Counted from the first letter of the stretch, positions 15,701-25,667 are shown. The stretch: DNA of 64,000 nt from Oscillatoriales cyanobacterium (GCA_004294385.1 REAP01000025.1:62001-126000); one strand, 5' to 3'. The notes: generated from the sequence alone by a model not told the origin. Numbers and translations: made by a program.

Positions 15701-18560
15701 GCATAAATTTGGACATCTTGCTTCAACTTTAGCCGAAAAATTTGCTGCTCGTAGTGTTCAAGTTAAAACACTATATTGTGTAAATGTATATATTAATGTC
15801 TGGAACAATCATATTCTTGATGTAATTTATCAACTTCAAGAAACTTATAAATTGGGAATAGAACAAGGTGAAATAGAATTTGCTGGATATGCGATTTTTC
15901 ATCACTCATACTGCTCTTATATTTCTGGATTTACCTTAAGTTTACTTAAGTCACAGATTATAGATCGGATTACATTGTTACAAAAAACCAAGCAAGATTC
16001 TGCGGCATCTTGGACACAATGCTATCTTGAATCAATTTGTATATTGTTGCAAGAAAGTCCAACTCAGGTTTTAGAGTCTAAATCTAAATTCTTGATGATT
16101 TTAGATGGTATGCACAATAAATCTGATTTTCATGGGCTATTTCATGCCTATTTAAATCAGACTATTTTATTCTATTTATTAGAGGATATTGATGCTTCCA
16201 AAGAATCTCTTGAATTTGCAAGAAAATATCTTTATACTGTTGCAGGTAGTATTCTAGTCGCAACTTTCACATTTTATGATTCATTGGTGAAAATAAGATC
16301 TTATGTTGACGCAAATATGTCCGAAAGATCTGTCATTTTAGAAATGCTGACAACTAATGAATCAAAAATGCACAATTGGGCATTCCATGCTCCGAGTAAT
16401 TATCAAAATAAGTATGATTTGCTAAAAGCTGAGAAGTGCCGGATATTAGGTAAATCATACGAGGCAATGGATCTATACGATCGCGCGATCGCCCTCGCCA
16501 AAGAAAACCAATTCGTCAATGAAGAAGCCTTAGCGAACGAATTTGCCGCCAAGTTTTATCTCAATTGGGGCAAAGAAAAAGTCGCTCAAGCCTACATGAT
16601 TGAGAGTTATTACTGCTATGCGCGCTGGGGAGCTAAAGCCAAAGTTGCCGATCTAGAAACCCGTTATCCTCAACTGCTCCAGCCTATCTTGCAGTCACCC
16701 AAAACCAGCTTCGATCCGCTAGAAACCCTTAGCAATGTTACTCATTCATCAACGCAAGTTGACCACAGCACCAGCATTTCTGATGCACTAGATTTTGGCT
16801 CTGTACTCAAAGCTGCTCAAGCCCTTTCTAGTATCATCCAGCTTGATGAATTGCTTCAGCAATTGACCCAAATCATTCTGCAAAATTCCGGGGGCGACAA
16901 GTGTGTGTTAGTCCTTCCCCTAGACGAAACCTGGCAGGTTAGAGCTATTTCAACTCCTGAAACTACAGAACTTTGCTCAGAATTTGTAGACGGTCATCTT
17001 AACATTCCCATCAAACTAATTCAATACGTGAAGCGGACACAAACTGTGGTAGTGGTGGATAATTTACAAACGGATTTACCCATCATTGATGACTATCTGA
17101 ACCAACACCAGCCCAAGAGTATACTGTGTTTACCGATTCTCGATCGAGGACATTTAGCCGGCATTCTTTACCTGAAAAATGAAATGACTGCTGGGGTATT
17201 TACAAGGGATCGCCTCACAGTCATCAATTTCCTCTGTACCCAAGCTGCCATTTCCCTAGAAAATGCCAGACTTTATGCTGAATGTAAAGCCTCTGAAAAA
17301 TCTATGCAAGAAACGAATAACTTACTTAACTCCTTCCTCGAAGCAATGCCCGACTACTTTTTTGCGAAGGATTTGCAATGTCGTTACATGATTATGAATT
17401 CAAATGTGGGTAAGTTTTTTAATCAAAGCATTAATGAAATAATTGGCAAGACGGATGCCGATTTTATGCTCCCAGAAATTGCTGAAGAAATCATGAGAAT
17501 AGATCGAGAAGTTATTACCCAAGGCATCACGAAACGCATTGAAGAAATAGCCCAAGTTGATGGAGTCAACAACACATATCTATCTGTTAAAACACCACTC
17601 AGAGATCCGCAGGGAAACATCATTGGTTTGATTGGCCTTTCTCAAAATATTACGGATCGCAAACAAGCCGAAGTCATCATCACTGAAAAATCTCAGGAAT
17701 TGTCACAAGCCTTACAAAACTTGCAGCACACCCAATTGCAAATGATTCAAAGCGAAAAAATGTCGGCCTTGGGTAACTTAGTTGCAGGCGTTGCTCATGA
17801 GATTAATAATCCCGTTGGCTTCATTTCTGGCAATCTGCATGAAACCCAGCAAACGGTGCAAGACTTAGTGGAGCATCTGAATCTATATCGCGATCGCGCT
17901 TCGGAAACAGAAATTGCCGATCATGCGGTCGATATCGATATAGACTATATCATCGAAGACTTGCCCAAAATGATTGGCTCGATGAAACTGGGGTGCGATC
18001 GCATCAAAGGCATCAGCATCAGCCTGCGAACCTTCTCCCGTGCCGACACAGACCATCCCGTAGCTTGCAATATCCACGATGGTATTGATAGCACAATCAT
18101 GATTCTTAAGCATCGCCTCAAGGCTAACGAAAATCGCCCAGAGATAGCCGTCATCAAAGATTATGACGATTTGCCCCCGATTGAATGCTACGCCGGACAG
18201 TTGAATCAGGTGTTTATGAATTTGTTGGCAAATGCGATCGATGCTTTAGATGAGTCAAATCAAGGACGAGATTATGAAGAAATCATGAATGAAATTACGA
18301 TTAAAACTGAATTATCGACCGATCGCAAACAAGTAACTATTCGGATTCAAGATAACGGTGTTGGTATAAGTGAGCAGGTGCGATCGCAGATTTTTGATAA
18401 ACTGTTTACTACGAAGGGAGTCGGTAAAGGGACAGGATTGGGTTTGGCGATCGCTCGGCAGATTATAGTTGAGAAACATCAGGGTATGATCGATGTGAAT
18501 TCTGCACAGGGTAAAGGTACTGAATTTGCGATCGCCCTGCCAGTCTGTTCATTAAAGTAA
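12744..18560 (+). CDS. Giant Ser/Thr kinase - AAA ATPase - GAF - PAS - histidine kinase
   Basis: A 1938-residue trifunctional signalling protein typical of filamentous cyanobacteria. Residues 7-270 form a Ser/Thr kinase: catalytic HKDIKPAN at 136 and DFS rather than DFG at 157, then LAYLSPEQTGRMNR. An AAA/NACHT-like ATPase starts near 310, with Walker A GFSGIGKT at 349-356 and a long helical MalT-like region after it. A GAF domain (about 1345-1510) and a PAS domain (about 1525-1650) precede the histidine kinase, whose phosphoacceptor is H1685 in GVAHEINNP. The ATPase-box motifs end with a GTGLGLAIA G2 box. A GC-rich repeat adds NPPQPPLAKGGLGG at about residue 330. There is no receiver domain, so the output partner is elsewhere. 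The input signal is unknown. Confidence 0.92.
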   Translation: MDAANLSGYQITEQLYAGTRTIVYRAIRTSDKYPVVIKLLRNEYPKFNELVGFRNQYTIAKNLDFPSIIKPLSLEAYRNSYAVVMEDFGGISLSTYLKTATDQNQSSNSLSLTEFLNLALQLTDILNYLYQNRVIHKDIKPANILINPETKQVKLIDFSIASLLPRETQEIQNPNILEGTLAYLSPEQTGRMNRGIDYRSDFYSLGVTFYELLAGKLPFLSNDPMELVHFHLAKQPMLIHQFKPEIPLVLSEIVSKLMAKNAENRYQSALGLKHDLEICLAQLQKTGKIEYFDIGKRDITDRFIIPEKLYGRETEVETLLQAFERVANPPQPPLAKGGLGGVEMMLVAGFSGIGKTAVINEVNKPIVRQRGYFIKGKYDQFQRNIPFSAFVQAFRDLMGQLLSESDAELQLWKTQIMTAVGDNGQVLIDVIPELERIISKQSPAPELSGSAAQNRFNLLMQKFVQVFAKTEHPLVMFLDDLQWADSASLKLLQLLMTETGHLLILGAYRDNEVSSIHPFILTIDEIIKTGIVVNTITLEPLSLVDINQLMSDTLNCDRTIAQPLTKLVYQKTQGNPFFATQFLKALHEDKQITFDWEAHHWQCDIAQVKALAITDDVVEFMALQLQKLPVQTQDGLKLAACIGAQFDLNTLAIVSDRVPEDMAAMLWKALQEGLIIPNTEIYKFFIQSGSASVSDAVANPTYRFLHDRVQQAAYSLIAEGKEQKTHLDIGRILLNNTPKKQLEKNIFAIVNHWNQAIDLIVVNQFDRMELVYLNLMAGRRAKNAIAYESAMGYLKTGILILPSTIWETHYTLALELYNLAAEIAYLSADFLLMDQWLDVVFEQARTILDRIGAYQTKILAYTAQTQQQEVIQITIKVLKDLEIPCLEKPNGIEVEQEFTIIQAKLANETVEALVQLPEMKEPQWLAAIQILQAAIPTVYQVNAELFKIMVFKLIELSLEYGNTSFTSFGYACYGLLLCDGEQIEAGHKFGHLASTLAEKFAARSVQVKTLYCVNVYINVWNNHILDVIYQLQETYKLGIEQGEIEFAGYAIFHHSYCSYISGFTLSLLKSQIIDRITLLQKTKQDSAASWTQCYLESICILLQESPTQVLESKSKFLMILDGMHNKSDFHGLFHAYLNQTILFYLLEDIDASKESLEFARKYLYTVAGSILVATFTFYDSLVKIRSYVDANMSERSVILEMLTTNESKMHNWAFHAPSNYQNKYDLLKAEKCRILGKSYEAMDLYDRAIALAKENQFVNEEALANEFAAKFYLNWGKEKVAQAYMIESYYCYARWGAKAKVADLETRYPQLLQPILQSPKTSFDPLETLSNVTHSSTQVDHSTSISDALDFGSVLKAAQALSSIIQLDELLQQLTQIILQNSGGDKCVLVLPLDETWQVRAISTPETTELCSEFVDGHLNIPIKLIQYVKRTQTVVVVDNLQTDLPIIDDYLNQHQPKSILCLPILDRGHLAGILYLKNEMTAGVFTRDRLTVINFLCTQAAISLENARLYAECKASEKSMQETNNLLNSFLEAMPDYFFAKDLQCRYMIMNSNVGKFFNQSINEIIGKTDADFMLPEIAEEIMRIDREVITQGITKRIEEIAQVDGVNNTYLSVKTPLRDPQGNIIGLIGLSQNITDRKQAEVIITEKSQELSQALQNLQHTQLQMIQSEKMSALGNLVAGVAHEINNPVGFISGNLHETQQTVQDLVEHLNLYRDRASETEIADHAVDIDIDYIIEDLPKMIGSMKLGCDRIKGISISLRTFSRADTDHPVACNIHDGIDSTIMILKHRLKANENRPEIAVIKDYDDLPPIECYAGQLNQVFMNLLANAIDALDESNQGRDYEEIMNEITIKTELSTDRKQVTIRIQDNGVGISEQVRSQIFDKLFTTKGVGKGTGLGLAIARQIIVEKHQGMIDVNSAQGKGTEFAIALPVCSLK
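13725..13769. repeat. GC-rich palindrome inside the giant kinase gene
   Basis: Runs of C, then CTTGCTAAG, then runs of G form a stem, with an extra GGGGGGG block. It is in frame and encodes PPQPPLAKGGLGG just before the ATPase Walker A motif. It belongs to the same family as 5107-5156 and 56801-56911. Confidence 0.85.
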
Positions 18561-18669
18561 GCACACTAACATTTTTTACTCAATTCTTTTCCTATGTTAG
18601 ACAAGTTCATTCAAAACTTTGTTATTTTTATGGAAGATGAAATCTTTTTGACATACCATTGTAGAATTC

Positions 18670-21414
18670 ATGTCCGAATCCCTAGACCATAATAAACCAC
18701 TTAATCCCTTAATGGCTGAAGACGATCGCACTTTGCTCTCAAGGAGAGACCGACAATTGCGGACTGTGTTTGAAACGGCTCTGGATGCGATCGCGATCGT
18801 CGATGACGAAGGCAGATATCTCGATGTCAACCCCGCAGCCTGTGAATTATTTGGGCTAGAGAGAGATGAAATCCTCGGATGCTGCATTAGTGATTTTACT
18901 GAGCCCGGAACTGATTTTCAACAACTATGGCAAGAATTTCAACAACCAGAAAAAGCGCGGGGTGAATTCCGCCTAGTGCGAGCGGATGGAGATATTCGCG
19001 TAGTGGAATATGCAGCAACGGCAAACTTTCTACCCCACGGTCATTTGTTGGTAATGCGAGACATTACACAGCGCAGACGAGCAGAGGCGCAAGTCAGGGA
19101 ACTGACACAACGTTTAGAGCAAGAAGTTCTGAAAAATAGCGAATCCCTACCCGGAAGTCATCATATTGAGCCTATTAACCAAGCTACGACGGAAGATTAT
19201 CATCGTTTAGAACAAATTTCCCGCCATATCCCCGGCGTTATTTATCAGTTCCGTCTGCGTCCTGATGGCACTTCCTATTTCTCATACGTCAGCGAAGGGG
19301 TGCGAGATGTTTATGGCGTTTCCCCAGAAGAAGTGCGCGAAGATGCTTCTAAAGTTTTTAGTGTTGTCCATCCTAATGACCTCGATCGCGTCTATCAATC
19401 CATTATCGATTCTGCCGAACACCTTACCCCTTGGTATTGCGAATATCAAGTTTTTTTACCCGATGGGCGGATGCTGTGGTTGGTCGGTAATTCTACACCT
19501 CAGCGAGAACCTGATGGTAGTACCATTTGGCATGGCTATATTCGAGATATTAGCGATCGCAAACAAGCAGAGTTAGAAAATTCGCAAATTCAGAACTTCC
19601 TCAGCTCGATCATTGAAAATATCCCCAACATGGTCTTTGTCAAAGATGCCGACAATCTTCAATTTTTGCGTTTTAACAAAGCTGGTGAAGAACTACTCGG
19701 TTATCCTAGATCAGCATTATTAGGAAAAAGTGACTACGACTTGTTTCCACCAGAAGAAGCAGATTTTTTCATAGCCAAAGATCGAGAAGTCTTGGCTAAT
19801 GGCAAGATTTTGGATATTCCTGAAGAACAGATTCAAACGAGTCATCAAGGCCCTCGAATTCTGCATACAAGAAAAATTCCCATCCCTGATGAATTTGGCA
19901 ATCCCAAATACTTACTAGGAATCTCCGAAGATATCACCGATCGCAAACGCCAAGAACAAGCTCTCCGCTTAATTGTCGAAGGTACGGCAGCAAAAACAGG
20001 CGAAGAATTCTTCAAAAGTTGCGTCCAATATCTCGCCCAAGTATTAGAAGTCCGTTATGCCTTAATCGCTGAATTTGTTGACTCAGAAAAGTCGATCGCG
20101 AAAACTAGAGCATTTTGGGTAGGAGACGACTTTGGCGATAACTTTATCTATAGCCTAATAGGTGCACCCTGTGAGAATAGTCAAACAGAGTTCTGCCTAT
20201 ATCCAAATTCGGTTCAGTCTCTTTTTCCTGAAGATGATGATTTAGTCGCCCTCCAAGTCGAAAGTTACAGCGGTTTGCCGATTGTTGATGCTTCTGGTAA
20301 TTGTTTGGGGCTGCTGGTAGTGATGGACACTAAACCGATGGAACCAAATATAGAAATGTCGTCAGCCATTTTAAGAATTTTTGCCACCCGTGCGGGTGCT
20401 GAAATGAAAAGGATACAAGCCGAAGCAGCAGTGCGTCAATCAGAAATTCAACTACGACAACAAACTGAGAAATTAGAAGCAACTCTCAAAAAATTACAAA
20501 ATACTCAAACTCAGTTAATTCAAGCTGAAAAGATGTCAAGTTTGGGGCAGTTGGTAGCTGGAATTGCCCATGAAATTAATAACCCCGTGAGCTTTATTTA
20601 TGGCAATATTCAACCCGCCGCTGATTATGCTAGTTACTTGATTGAGCTAATTCACCTTTACCAAAAGCATTATCCGAGTCCACCACAGGCGATTTCTAAT
20701 TTTACACAAGATATGGACTTTGAGTATTTAGTAAGTGATTTTTCTAACTTACTTAAATCGATGAAAACTGGAGCCACACGCATCCGTGATATTGTGAAGT
20801 CTCTGCGGACTTTTTCGCGATTGGATGAAGCAGATTTAAAAGCAATAGATATCCACGAAAATATCGAGAGTACCTTAGTTATTCTACAAAATCGATTAAA
20901 TGGTCGGGGGGGAAAACCAGAGATTAATCTCACAAAACAATATGGTAAATTAGCCCTATTTGAATGTTATGGTGGTTTATTGAATCAGGTATTTATGAAT
21001 TTGTTGGTGAATGCGATTGATGCGATCGAACAACAGCGAGAAAGCGTAGGGACACGGCAGGGAGAAAGCGTAGGGACACGGCAGGGAGAAAGCGTAGGGA
21101 CACGGCACTGCCGTGTCCCTACCGAAGAATTAGATTATATTGGTGAGATTACGATTACGACTTCTATTACTGATGAAAATCAGGTTCTTGTCTCGATTCA
21201 GGATAATGGTTGTGGGATGAGTTCTGAGGTACAAGAACAAATATTTAATCCATTTTTTACGACTAAGCCAGTGGGGAAAGGTACGGGGATGGGATTAGCA
21301 ACTAGCTATCAAATTGTCACAGAAAATCATCGTGGTAGTTTGTGGTGTTGTTCTACACCCGGAGAGGGAGCTAAGTTTGCGATCGAGTTGCCGATATGTC
21401 GAGTCAAGGTATAG
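18670..21414 (+). CDS. PAS-PAS-PAS-GAF sensor histidine kinase
   Basis: A soluble sensor kinase of 914 residues. Three PAS domains can be followed: about 25-145 (FETALDAIAIVDDEGRYLDV), 180-305 (PAS_3 type with VHPNDLDRVY), and 310-435 (IENIPNMVFVKDADN). Each ends in a DITDRK/DISDRK-like linker. A GAF-like domain spans about 440-590. A coiled coil precedes the H box GIAHEINNP with H634, followed by N, G1 and G2 boxes. The HATPase carries an in-frame insertion of three 8-residue units (ESVGTRQG) at about 790-818, between the N box and G1. It lies 109 bases after the giant kinase gene on the same strand and may respond to related signals. No receiver domain is attached. Confidence 0.9.
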   Translation: MSESLDHNKPLNPLMAEDDRTLLSRRDRQLRTVFETALDAIAIVDDEGRYLDVNPAACELFGLERDEILGCCISDFTEPGTDFQQLWQEFQQPEKARGEFRLVRADGDIRVVEYAATANFLPHGHLLVMRDITQRRRAEAQVRELTQRLEQEVLKNSESLPGSHHIEPINQATTEDYHRLEQISRHIPGVIYQFRLRPDGTSYFSYVSEGVRDVYGVSPEEVREDASKVFSVVHPNDLDRVYQSIIDSAEHLTPWYCEYQVFLPDGRMLWLVGNSTPQREPDGSTIWHGYIRDISDRKQAELENSQIQNFLSSIIENIPNMVFVKDADNLQFLRFNKAGEELLGYPRSALLGKSDYDLFPPEEADFFIAKDREVLANGKILDIPEEQIQTSHQGPRILHTRKIPIPDEFGNPKYLLGISEDITDRKRQEQALRLIVEGTAAKTGEEFFKSCVQYLAQVLEVRYALIAEFVDSEKSIAKTRAFWVGDDFGDNFIYSLIGAPCENSQTEFCLYPNSVQSLFPEDDDLVALQVESYSGLPIVDASGNCLGLLVVMDTKPMEPNIEMSSAILRIFATRAGAEMKRIQAEAAVRQSEIQLRQQTEKLEATLKKLQNTQTQLIQAEKMSSLGQLVAGIAHEINNPVSFIYGNIQPAADYASYLIELIHLYQKHYPSPPQAISNFTQDMDFEYLVSDFSNLLKSMKTGATRIRDIVKSLRTFSRLDEADLKAIDIHENIESTLVILQNRLNGRGGKPEINLTKQYGKLALFECYGGLLNQVFMNLLVNAIDAIEQQRESVGTRQGESVGTRQGESVGTRHCRVPTEELDYIGEITITTSITDENQVLVSIQDNGCGMSSEVQEQIFNPFFTTKPVGKGTGMGLATSYQIVTENHRGSLWCCSTPGEGAKFAIELPICRVKV
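21037..21122. repeat. 24-bp tandem repeat ending in a palindrome, inside a kinase gene
   Basis: Three units of 24 bases (GGAGAAAGCGTAGGGACACG then GCAG) are followed by the palindrome GGGACACGGCACTGCCGTGT-CCC. The palindrome belongs to the family at 28213-28280 and 61645-61670. The unit length keeps the reading frame, encoding ESVGTRQG per unit. Confidence 0.9.
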
Positions 21415-21460
21415 CAAAAGGAAGTTAGATTTTAGATGAAAACTACTAATTAAGTCTTCA

Positions 21461-21488
21461 ATCTAAAATCTAAAATCTAAAATCTAAA
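21461..21488. repeat. Heptanucleotide tandem repeat (ATCTAAA)4
   Basis: Four exact copies of ATCTAAA lie between the convergent kinase and pepA genes, directly at the pepA stop. It is of the STRR class of cyanobacterial heptamer repeats. Confidence 0.85.
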
Positions 21489-21489
21489 A

Positions 21490-22962
21490 TTATCCGATGG
21501 CCCAATGCACCAGAGTCCGAACTCCAAAACCAGTAGCCCCAGGGCCATTATAGCCATTTTCTTTCTCAGTCCAAACCGGGCCGGCAATATCTAAATGCAC
21601 CCAAGCAGTATCCTTCACAAACTGCTTTAAAAATAGCGCGGCTGTAATTGCTCCACCCATACGAGGGCCGGTGTTTTTCATGTCAGCGTGTAAAGCTTTC
21701 AATCCATCAAAATACTTGTCTTCCATCGGCATTCGCCAAAACTTTTCTCCGGCCATTTCTGAGGCGGCGACAATTTCGGCAGCAACGCTATCTTGAGGAC
21801 TCCACAAACCAGCGATATCATCACCCAAAGCAACTACGCAGGCACCGGTGAGAGTTGCTAAATCAACGATCGCATCAACTCCCAATTTATCAGCAAATAC
21901 CAAAGCATCAGCGAGGGTTAAACGCCCTTCTGCGTCAGTATTGTTAACTTCGATTGTTTTGCCGTTGGAAGCTGTGAGGATGTCTCCAGGGCGCATGGCG
22001 TGGCCGCTGATCATGTTTTCAGTGACGGCGCTGATAAAGTGAACTTCGACATCTGGTTTGATGTGACCGATCGCCTTTGCCGCACCCAAAGTAGCAGCCG
22101 CGCCGCCCATATCGATTTTCATCATTTCAATGCCACTGCCAACACCTTTGATGTTTAAACCGCCGGAATCAAAAGTCAATCCTTTGCCAACAATTGCTAT
22201 TTTGCGGCGTGGTTTACCTGCTGGTTTGTAAATCAGGTGAATGAATTTTGGTGGCAAGTCAGATGCTTGGGCCACGCCGAGAAATGCTCCCATGCCGAGT
22301 TTCTCGCAGTCTTCTCGCTCCAAAATTGTTAATTCTAAGCCGCATTCAGCCGCGAGACTTTGGGCGGTTTCGGCCATTGTAATTGGGGTGACGGAATTGG
22401 CTGGTGCTGCGACTAATTCCCGTGCTAAGATGACTCCGGCAGTGATTTGTCGGGCGCGGACGATCGCACTTTCGCTACCGACAAAACCCAGTAAGTCTAT
22501 TTGGTCGATCGCTCCGCTTTTGTCTTCGGGTTCCGACTTAAAACGGTGATCTAGATGCAGAGCGAGTTCTACACCTTCAACGATCGCACTGGCTGTAGCA
22601 TCCGGCGCACTTTTCCACACAGGAAAGCTAATTCCGAGGGTTTGGCATTTTTCCTTTTTGGCTAGTTTGGCGCAAACACCGGCGGCTTGTCGCACAGTGT
22701 CTAATTTTAAGTGATCTGAAGAGCCCAAACCGACGATCGCAATTTTGCGAAGGGGACTATTTCCTCCAACGCGAGTAATGGCACTGGTACCAGCTTTGCC
22801 CTTAAAATCGGTTTCCAGTATCAGCTCTTTCAACGTGCCCATGAGCTTTTCATCTAGTTGTGCCAAGTCCCCGGTGAGCTCTACCGCGTCCTCAAATAGA
22901 CCAATTGCCAGGGCATCTCCTGTCCACACAGAGCGGGGTGTATCGGTGACTCGAAATTCCAT
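21490..22962 (-). CDS. pepA: Leucyl aminopeptidase (M17)
   Basis: A cytosolic aminopeptidase of 490 residues with two catalytic metal ions, working in peptide turnover. The M17 signature NTDAEGRL is present. The metal/lysine site [11 protein letters not shown] and the bicarbonate-site region agree with the family. The N-terminal macro-like domain covers about the first 160 residues. Length is normal. The start ATG at 22962 begins [11 protein letters not shown], which fits family N-termini. The gene is divergent from the lytic transglycosylase gene, with 110 bases between the two start codons holding both promoters. Confidence 0.95.
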   Translation of the reverse strand: MEFRVTDTPRSVWTGDALAIGLFEDAVELTGDLAQLDEKLMGTLKELILETDFKGKAGTSAITRVGGNSPLRKIAIVGLGSSDHLKLDTVRQAAGVCAKLAKKEKCQTLGISFPVWKSAPDATASAIVEGVELALHLDHRFKSEPEDKSGAIDQIDLLGFVGSESAIVRARQITAGVILARELVAAPANSVTPITMAETAQSLAAECGLELTILEREDCEKLGMGAFLGVAQASDLPPKFIHLIYKPAGKPRRKIAIVGKGLTFDSGGLNIKGVGSGIEMMKIDMGGAAATLGAAKAIGHIKPDVEVHFISAVTENMISGHAMRPGDILTASNGKTIEVNNTDAEGRLTLADALVFADKLGVDAIVDLATLTGACVVALGDDIAGLWSPQDSVAAEIVAASEMAGEKFWRMPMEDKYFDGLKALHADMKNTGPRMGGAITAALFLKQFVKDTAWVHLDIAGPVWTEKENGYNGPGATGFGVRTLVHWAIG

Positions 22963-23072
22963 GTTGTGATTTGCTGTTTTGATTTTAGCTTTTGATTGTA
23001 CTTTGTAGTTGGTGGTTTGTCGTTTTTTCTTTGTTCGAGTAAATAAATCGATCGTACTTTCTTAAATTAACT

Positions 23073-25280
23073 ATGCTAAAACGACGCAAAACCCGATTTT
23101 CTGTTTTAATAGGCGTTTCAATTTGCGTTATGGCGATCGGCTCTTTGCTTGGTGCCGCGAAATTGATGAGTGTCGGCCCGTTCCAGAAGGCTGAGCCAGC
23201 CCAGAATGCCGCAAATACCGATTCAGAAGTGAAGACGCTGGTATCGCTGTCACCGACGGAAAGAGCGACGCAATTAGATGCGATCGCGGCCAGTAAATCC
23301 ACGGCGGCAAACCCGCAGCAGCCAGTCTCCTCTCAAAGCCGCGCCCGCTACCTGCTAGCCACGGATTTAATCCAGCAAGGAAATGCCACCAAAGCATTAA
23401 CTTTATTGGACAAATTAGAGCAAGAATATCCACTTTTAGCCTCTCAGATTGCGCTGAAACGGGCAGAAGCTTACCAATTAAGCGGTAACAAAGACAAAGC
23501 AGAAAAAGCTTGGCAGGATCTGCTAAAAAATTATCCGACTGAACCCGTAGCTGCGGAAGCTTTGTATTTTTTAGGAAAGTCAAAACCAGAATATTGGCAG
23601 CAAGCAATTACTCAATTTCCCGCTCATCCCCGCAGCGTAGAAATTGCCCTCGCTAAGTTAAAAGAAAATCCCAATCAACCACCGTTGATGCTGATAGTAG
23701 CAAAACACGGTCATTATGTCAATGATTACGCTACAATTTTAGAAAAACTGGTGGAGCAAAACAGCAGCGCTTTGAAACCAGAAGATTGGGAAGAAATTGC
23801 TTTTGGCTATTGGGAAAAACAGGATTATGGCAAAGGTGCGATCGCCTACGGGAAAGCTCCCCGCACCGCCCAAAATCTTTACCGCAAAGCTCGCGGTTTG
23901 TGGCTAGATGGGAAAATACCAGAATCGAAGATTGCCTACCAAGAATTAATCAGCGAATTTCCCGATTCCGAAGATACTGGTTTAGGCTTAATACGGCTGT
24001 CACGGTTGAATGAGCCGAAAGATGCGATCGTTTTGCTCGATCGAGTAATTAGCAGCTTCCCCAATCATGCCCCCGAAGCCTTGTTAGATAAATCCCAACT
24101 TCTGGACAAATTAGGAAGCGCCACATCCGCCTCAGAAACCCGCAAATTGCTATTGACAAAATACAACAATTCTGATAAAGCAGGCGAACTGCGATGGACT
24201 GTCGCGCAACAGTTTGCCAAAGGGGGAGACGTGAATTCAGCTTGGCAGTGGGCCAGAGAACTCACCACCCACAACCCCAACAGCGAACTAGCACCAGAAG
24301 CAGCATTTTGGGTCGGGAAATGGGCAAAACAAATCGGTCGCGAACAGGACGCAAAAACAGCATTTGAGTACACTATTTTACGCTATCCAGAATCCTATTT
24401 TGCATGGCGATCGGCTGTATTTCTCGGCTGGCCTGTAGGCGACTTTACCACAGTCCGGGACTTGTCTCCGAATGTAGTGCGTCCCTCTCAGCGCGTAGAA
24501 CCCACGGCAGGTTCTGCTGTGCTGAAAGAGCTATATCAATTAGGACAAGATAGAGATGCTTGGAATCTGTGGCAAATTGAATTTACCAACCGCGTAGAAC
24601 CAAGTATTTCGGAACAGTTCACCGATGGTTTAATGCGACTTGGTGTCGGAGATAACTTAGATGGTTTGTGGATGGTTGGGAGTTTGCGCCAGCGGGAGAA
24701 ACCCGCAGAAAGAAAGGAATATTTAGCCCTCAGACAGCAGCCGAATTACTGGCAAACTTTGTATCCTTTTCCCTATCTAGAAAACATCGTTAAATGGTCG
24801 CAAGAACGGAAAATAAATTCACTTTTAGTGACAGCATTAATCCGGCAAGAATCGCGATTTATGCCCAGAATTAAATCCGCAGTTGGGGCCACAGGTTTAA
24901 TGCAGGTAATGCCGGAAACTGGTGATTGGGTGGCGCAGCAAATTAACTTCAAAAAGTATTCATTGGAGAATGTGGACGACAATATTAAACTCGGAAGTTG
25001 GTATTTAGGTCATACCCATGATGAGTACAAGAATAATTCTATGTTAGCTGTGGCGAGTTACAATGCCGGGCCGAATGCAGTAGCTGATTGGTTGAAGAGG
25101 TTTAGCTTTAGTGACGCGGATGCTTTTGCAGAAAAGATTCCGTTTCCTGAAACGAAAGGATATGTGAAATCGGTGTTTGAAAATTACTGGAATTATCTGC
25201 GGATTTATAATCCAGAGGTTAGCAAGTTAATCGCTGATAATTACGCGGCTTCTCAACAAAAATCAAAGCCAAAAAATTAG
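23073..25280 (+). CDS. Lytic transglycosylase with TPR solenoid (Slt70-like)
   Basis: A peptidoglycan-cleaving enzyme of 735 residues in the periplasm. After a basic start (MLKRRKTRF) comes one hydrophobic segment, a signal anchor or uncleaved signal. A Ser/Ala/Gln-rich linker and about 450 residues of TPR-like helices (YLLATDLIQQGNATKALTLL and similar) follow. The C-terminal SLT domain has the catalytic Glu at about 593 in LIRQESRF, then SAVGATGLMQVMPET and VASYNAGPNAV. By family it cuts the MurNAc-GlcNAc bond to give 1,6-anhydro products and serves wall remodelling. Its last codons (KPKN-stop) are duplicated in the repeats downstream. Confidence 0.93.
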   Translation: MLKRRKTRFSVLIGVSICVMAIGSLLGAAKLMSVGPFQKAEPAQNAANTDSEVKTLVSLSPTERATQLDAIAASKSTAANPQQPVSSQSRARYLLATDLIQQGNATKALTLLDKLEQEYPLLASQIALKRAEAYQLSGNKDKAEKAWQDLLKNYPTEPVAAEALYFLGKSKPEYWQQAITQFPAHPRSVEIALAKLKENPNQPPLMLIVAKHGHYVNDYATILEKLVEQNSSALKPEDWEEIAFGYWEKQDYGKGAIAYGKAPRTAQNLYRKARGLWLDGKIPESKIAYQELISEFPDSEDTGLGLIRLSRLNEPKDAIVLLDRVISSFPNHAPEALLDKSQLLDKLGSATSASETRKLLLTKYNNSDKAGELRWTVAQQFAKGGDVNSAWQWARELTTHNPNSELAPEAAFWVGKWAKQIGREQDAKTAFEYTILRYPESYFAWRSAVFLGWPVGDFTTVRDLSPNVVRPSQRVEPTAGSAVLKELYQLGQDRDAWNLWQIEFTNRVEPSISEQFTDGLMRLGVGDNLDGLWMVGSLRQREKPAERKEYLALRQQPNYWQTLYPFPYLENIVKWSQERKINSLLVTALIRQESRFMPRIKSAVGATGLMQVMPETGDWVAQQINFKKYSLENVDDNIKLGSWYLGHTHDEYKNNSMLAVASYNAGPNAVADWLKRFSFSDADAFAEKIPFPETKGYVKSVFENYWNYLRIYNPEVSKLIADNYAASQQKSKPKN

Positions 25281-25325
25281 TTACCTCGTTTGTGGTGGGG
25301 AATAATCACAATATACATGATGTTC

Positions 25326-25647
25326 GTAGGGGCGGGTTCACCTACAATAATCGCCGGAAACCCATAATTTGAAAAACCCGCCCCAACCCAAATAAGAATC
25401 ATCATCTATATTTGAGTTATCTGTGGGGCGGGGCGGGTTTATTTAGATTGTTTGTCATTGTTATATATTGTTTGTAAAACCCGCCCCTACAAGATTTATG
25501 TTGATTGATCAAGCCAAAAAATTAGTGGAATAGGGCGGGTTTATTTAGATTGTCAAGCCAAAAAATTAGTGCAATAGGGCGGGTTTATTTAGATTGTTTG
25601 TCATCGTTATATATTGTTTGTAAAACCCGCCCCTACAAGATTTATGT
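25326..25647. repeat. Tandem 'GGGCGGGTTT ... AAACCCGCCCCTAC' MITE-like repeats
   Basis: An inverted element occupies 25326-25388. A 71-base unit at 25432-25502 recurs almost unchanged at 25577-25647, and a partial copy sits at 25533-25554. Between them AAGCCAAAAAATTAG, identical to the end of the preceding gene, appears twice more. The related element at 47889-47952 has the same arms. No gene is present in 25281-25667. Confidence 0.88.
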
Positions 25648-25667
25648 CTGTTAACGCGGAGATGATA

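Noticed and set aside
21037..21122. Diversity-generating retroelement variable region
   Set aside because: The repeats are exact tandem units with no adenine-specific variation, template copy or reverse transcriptase.
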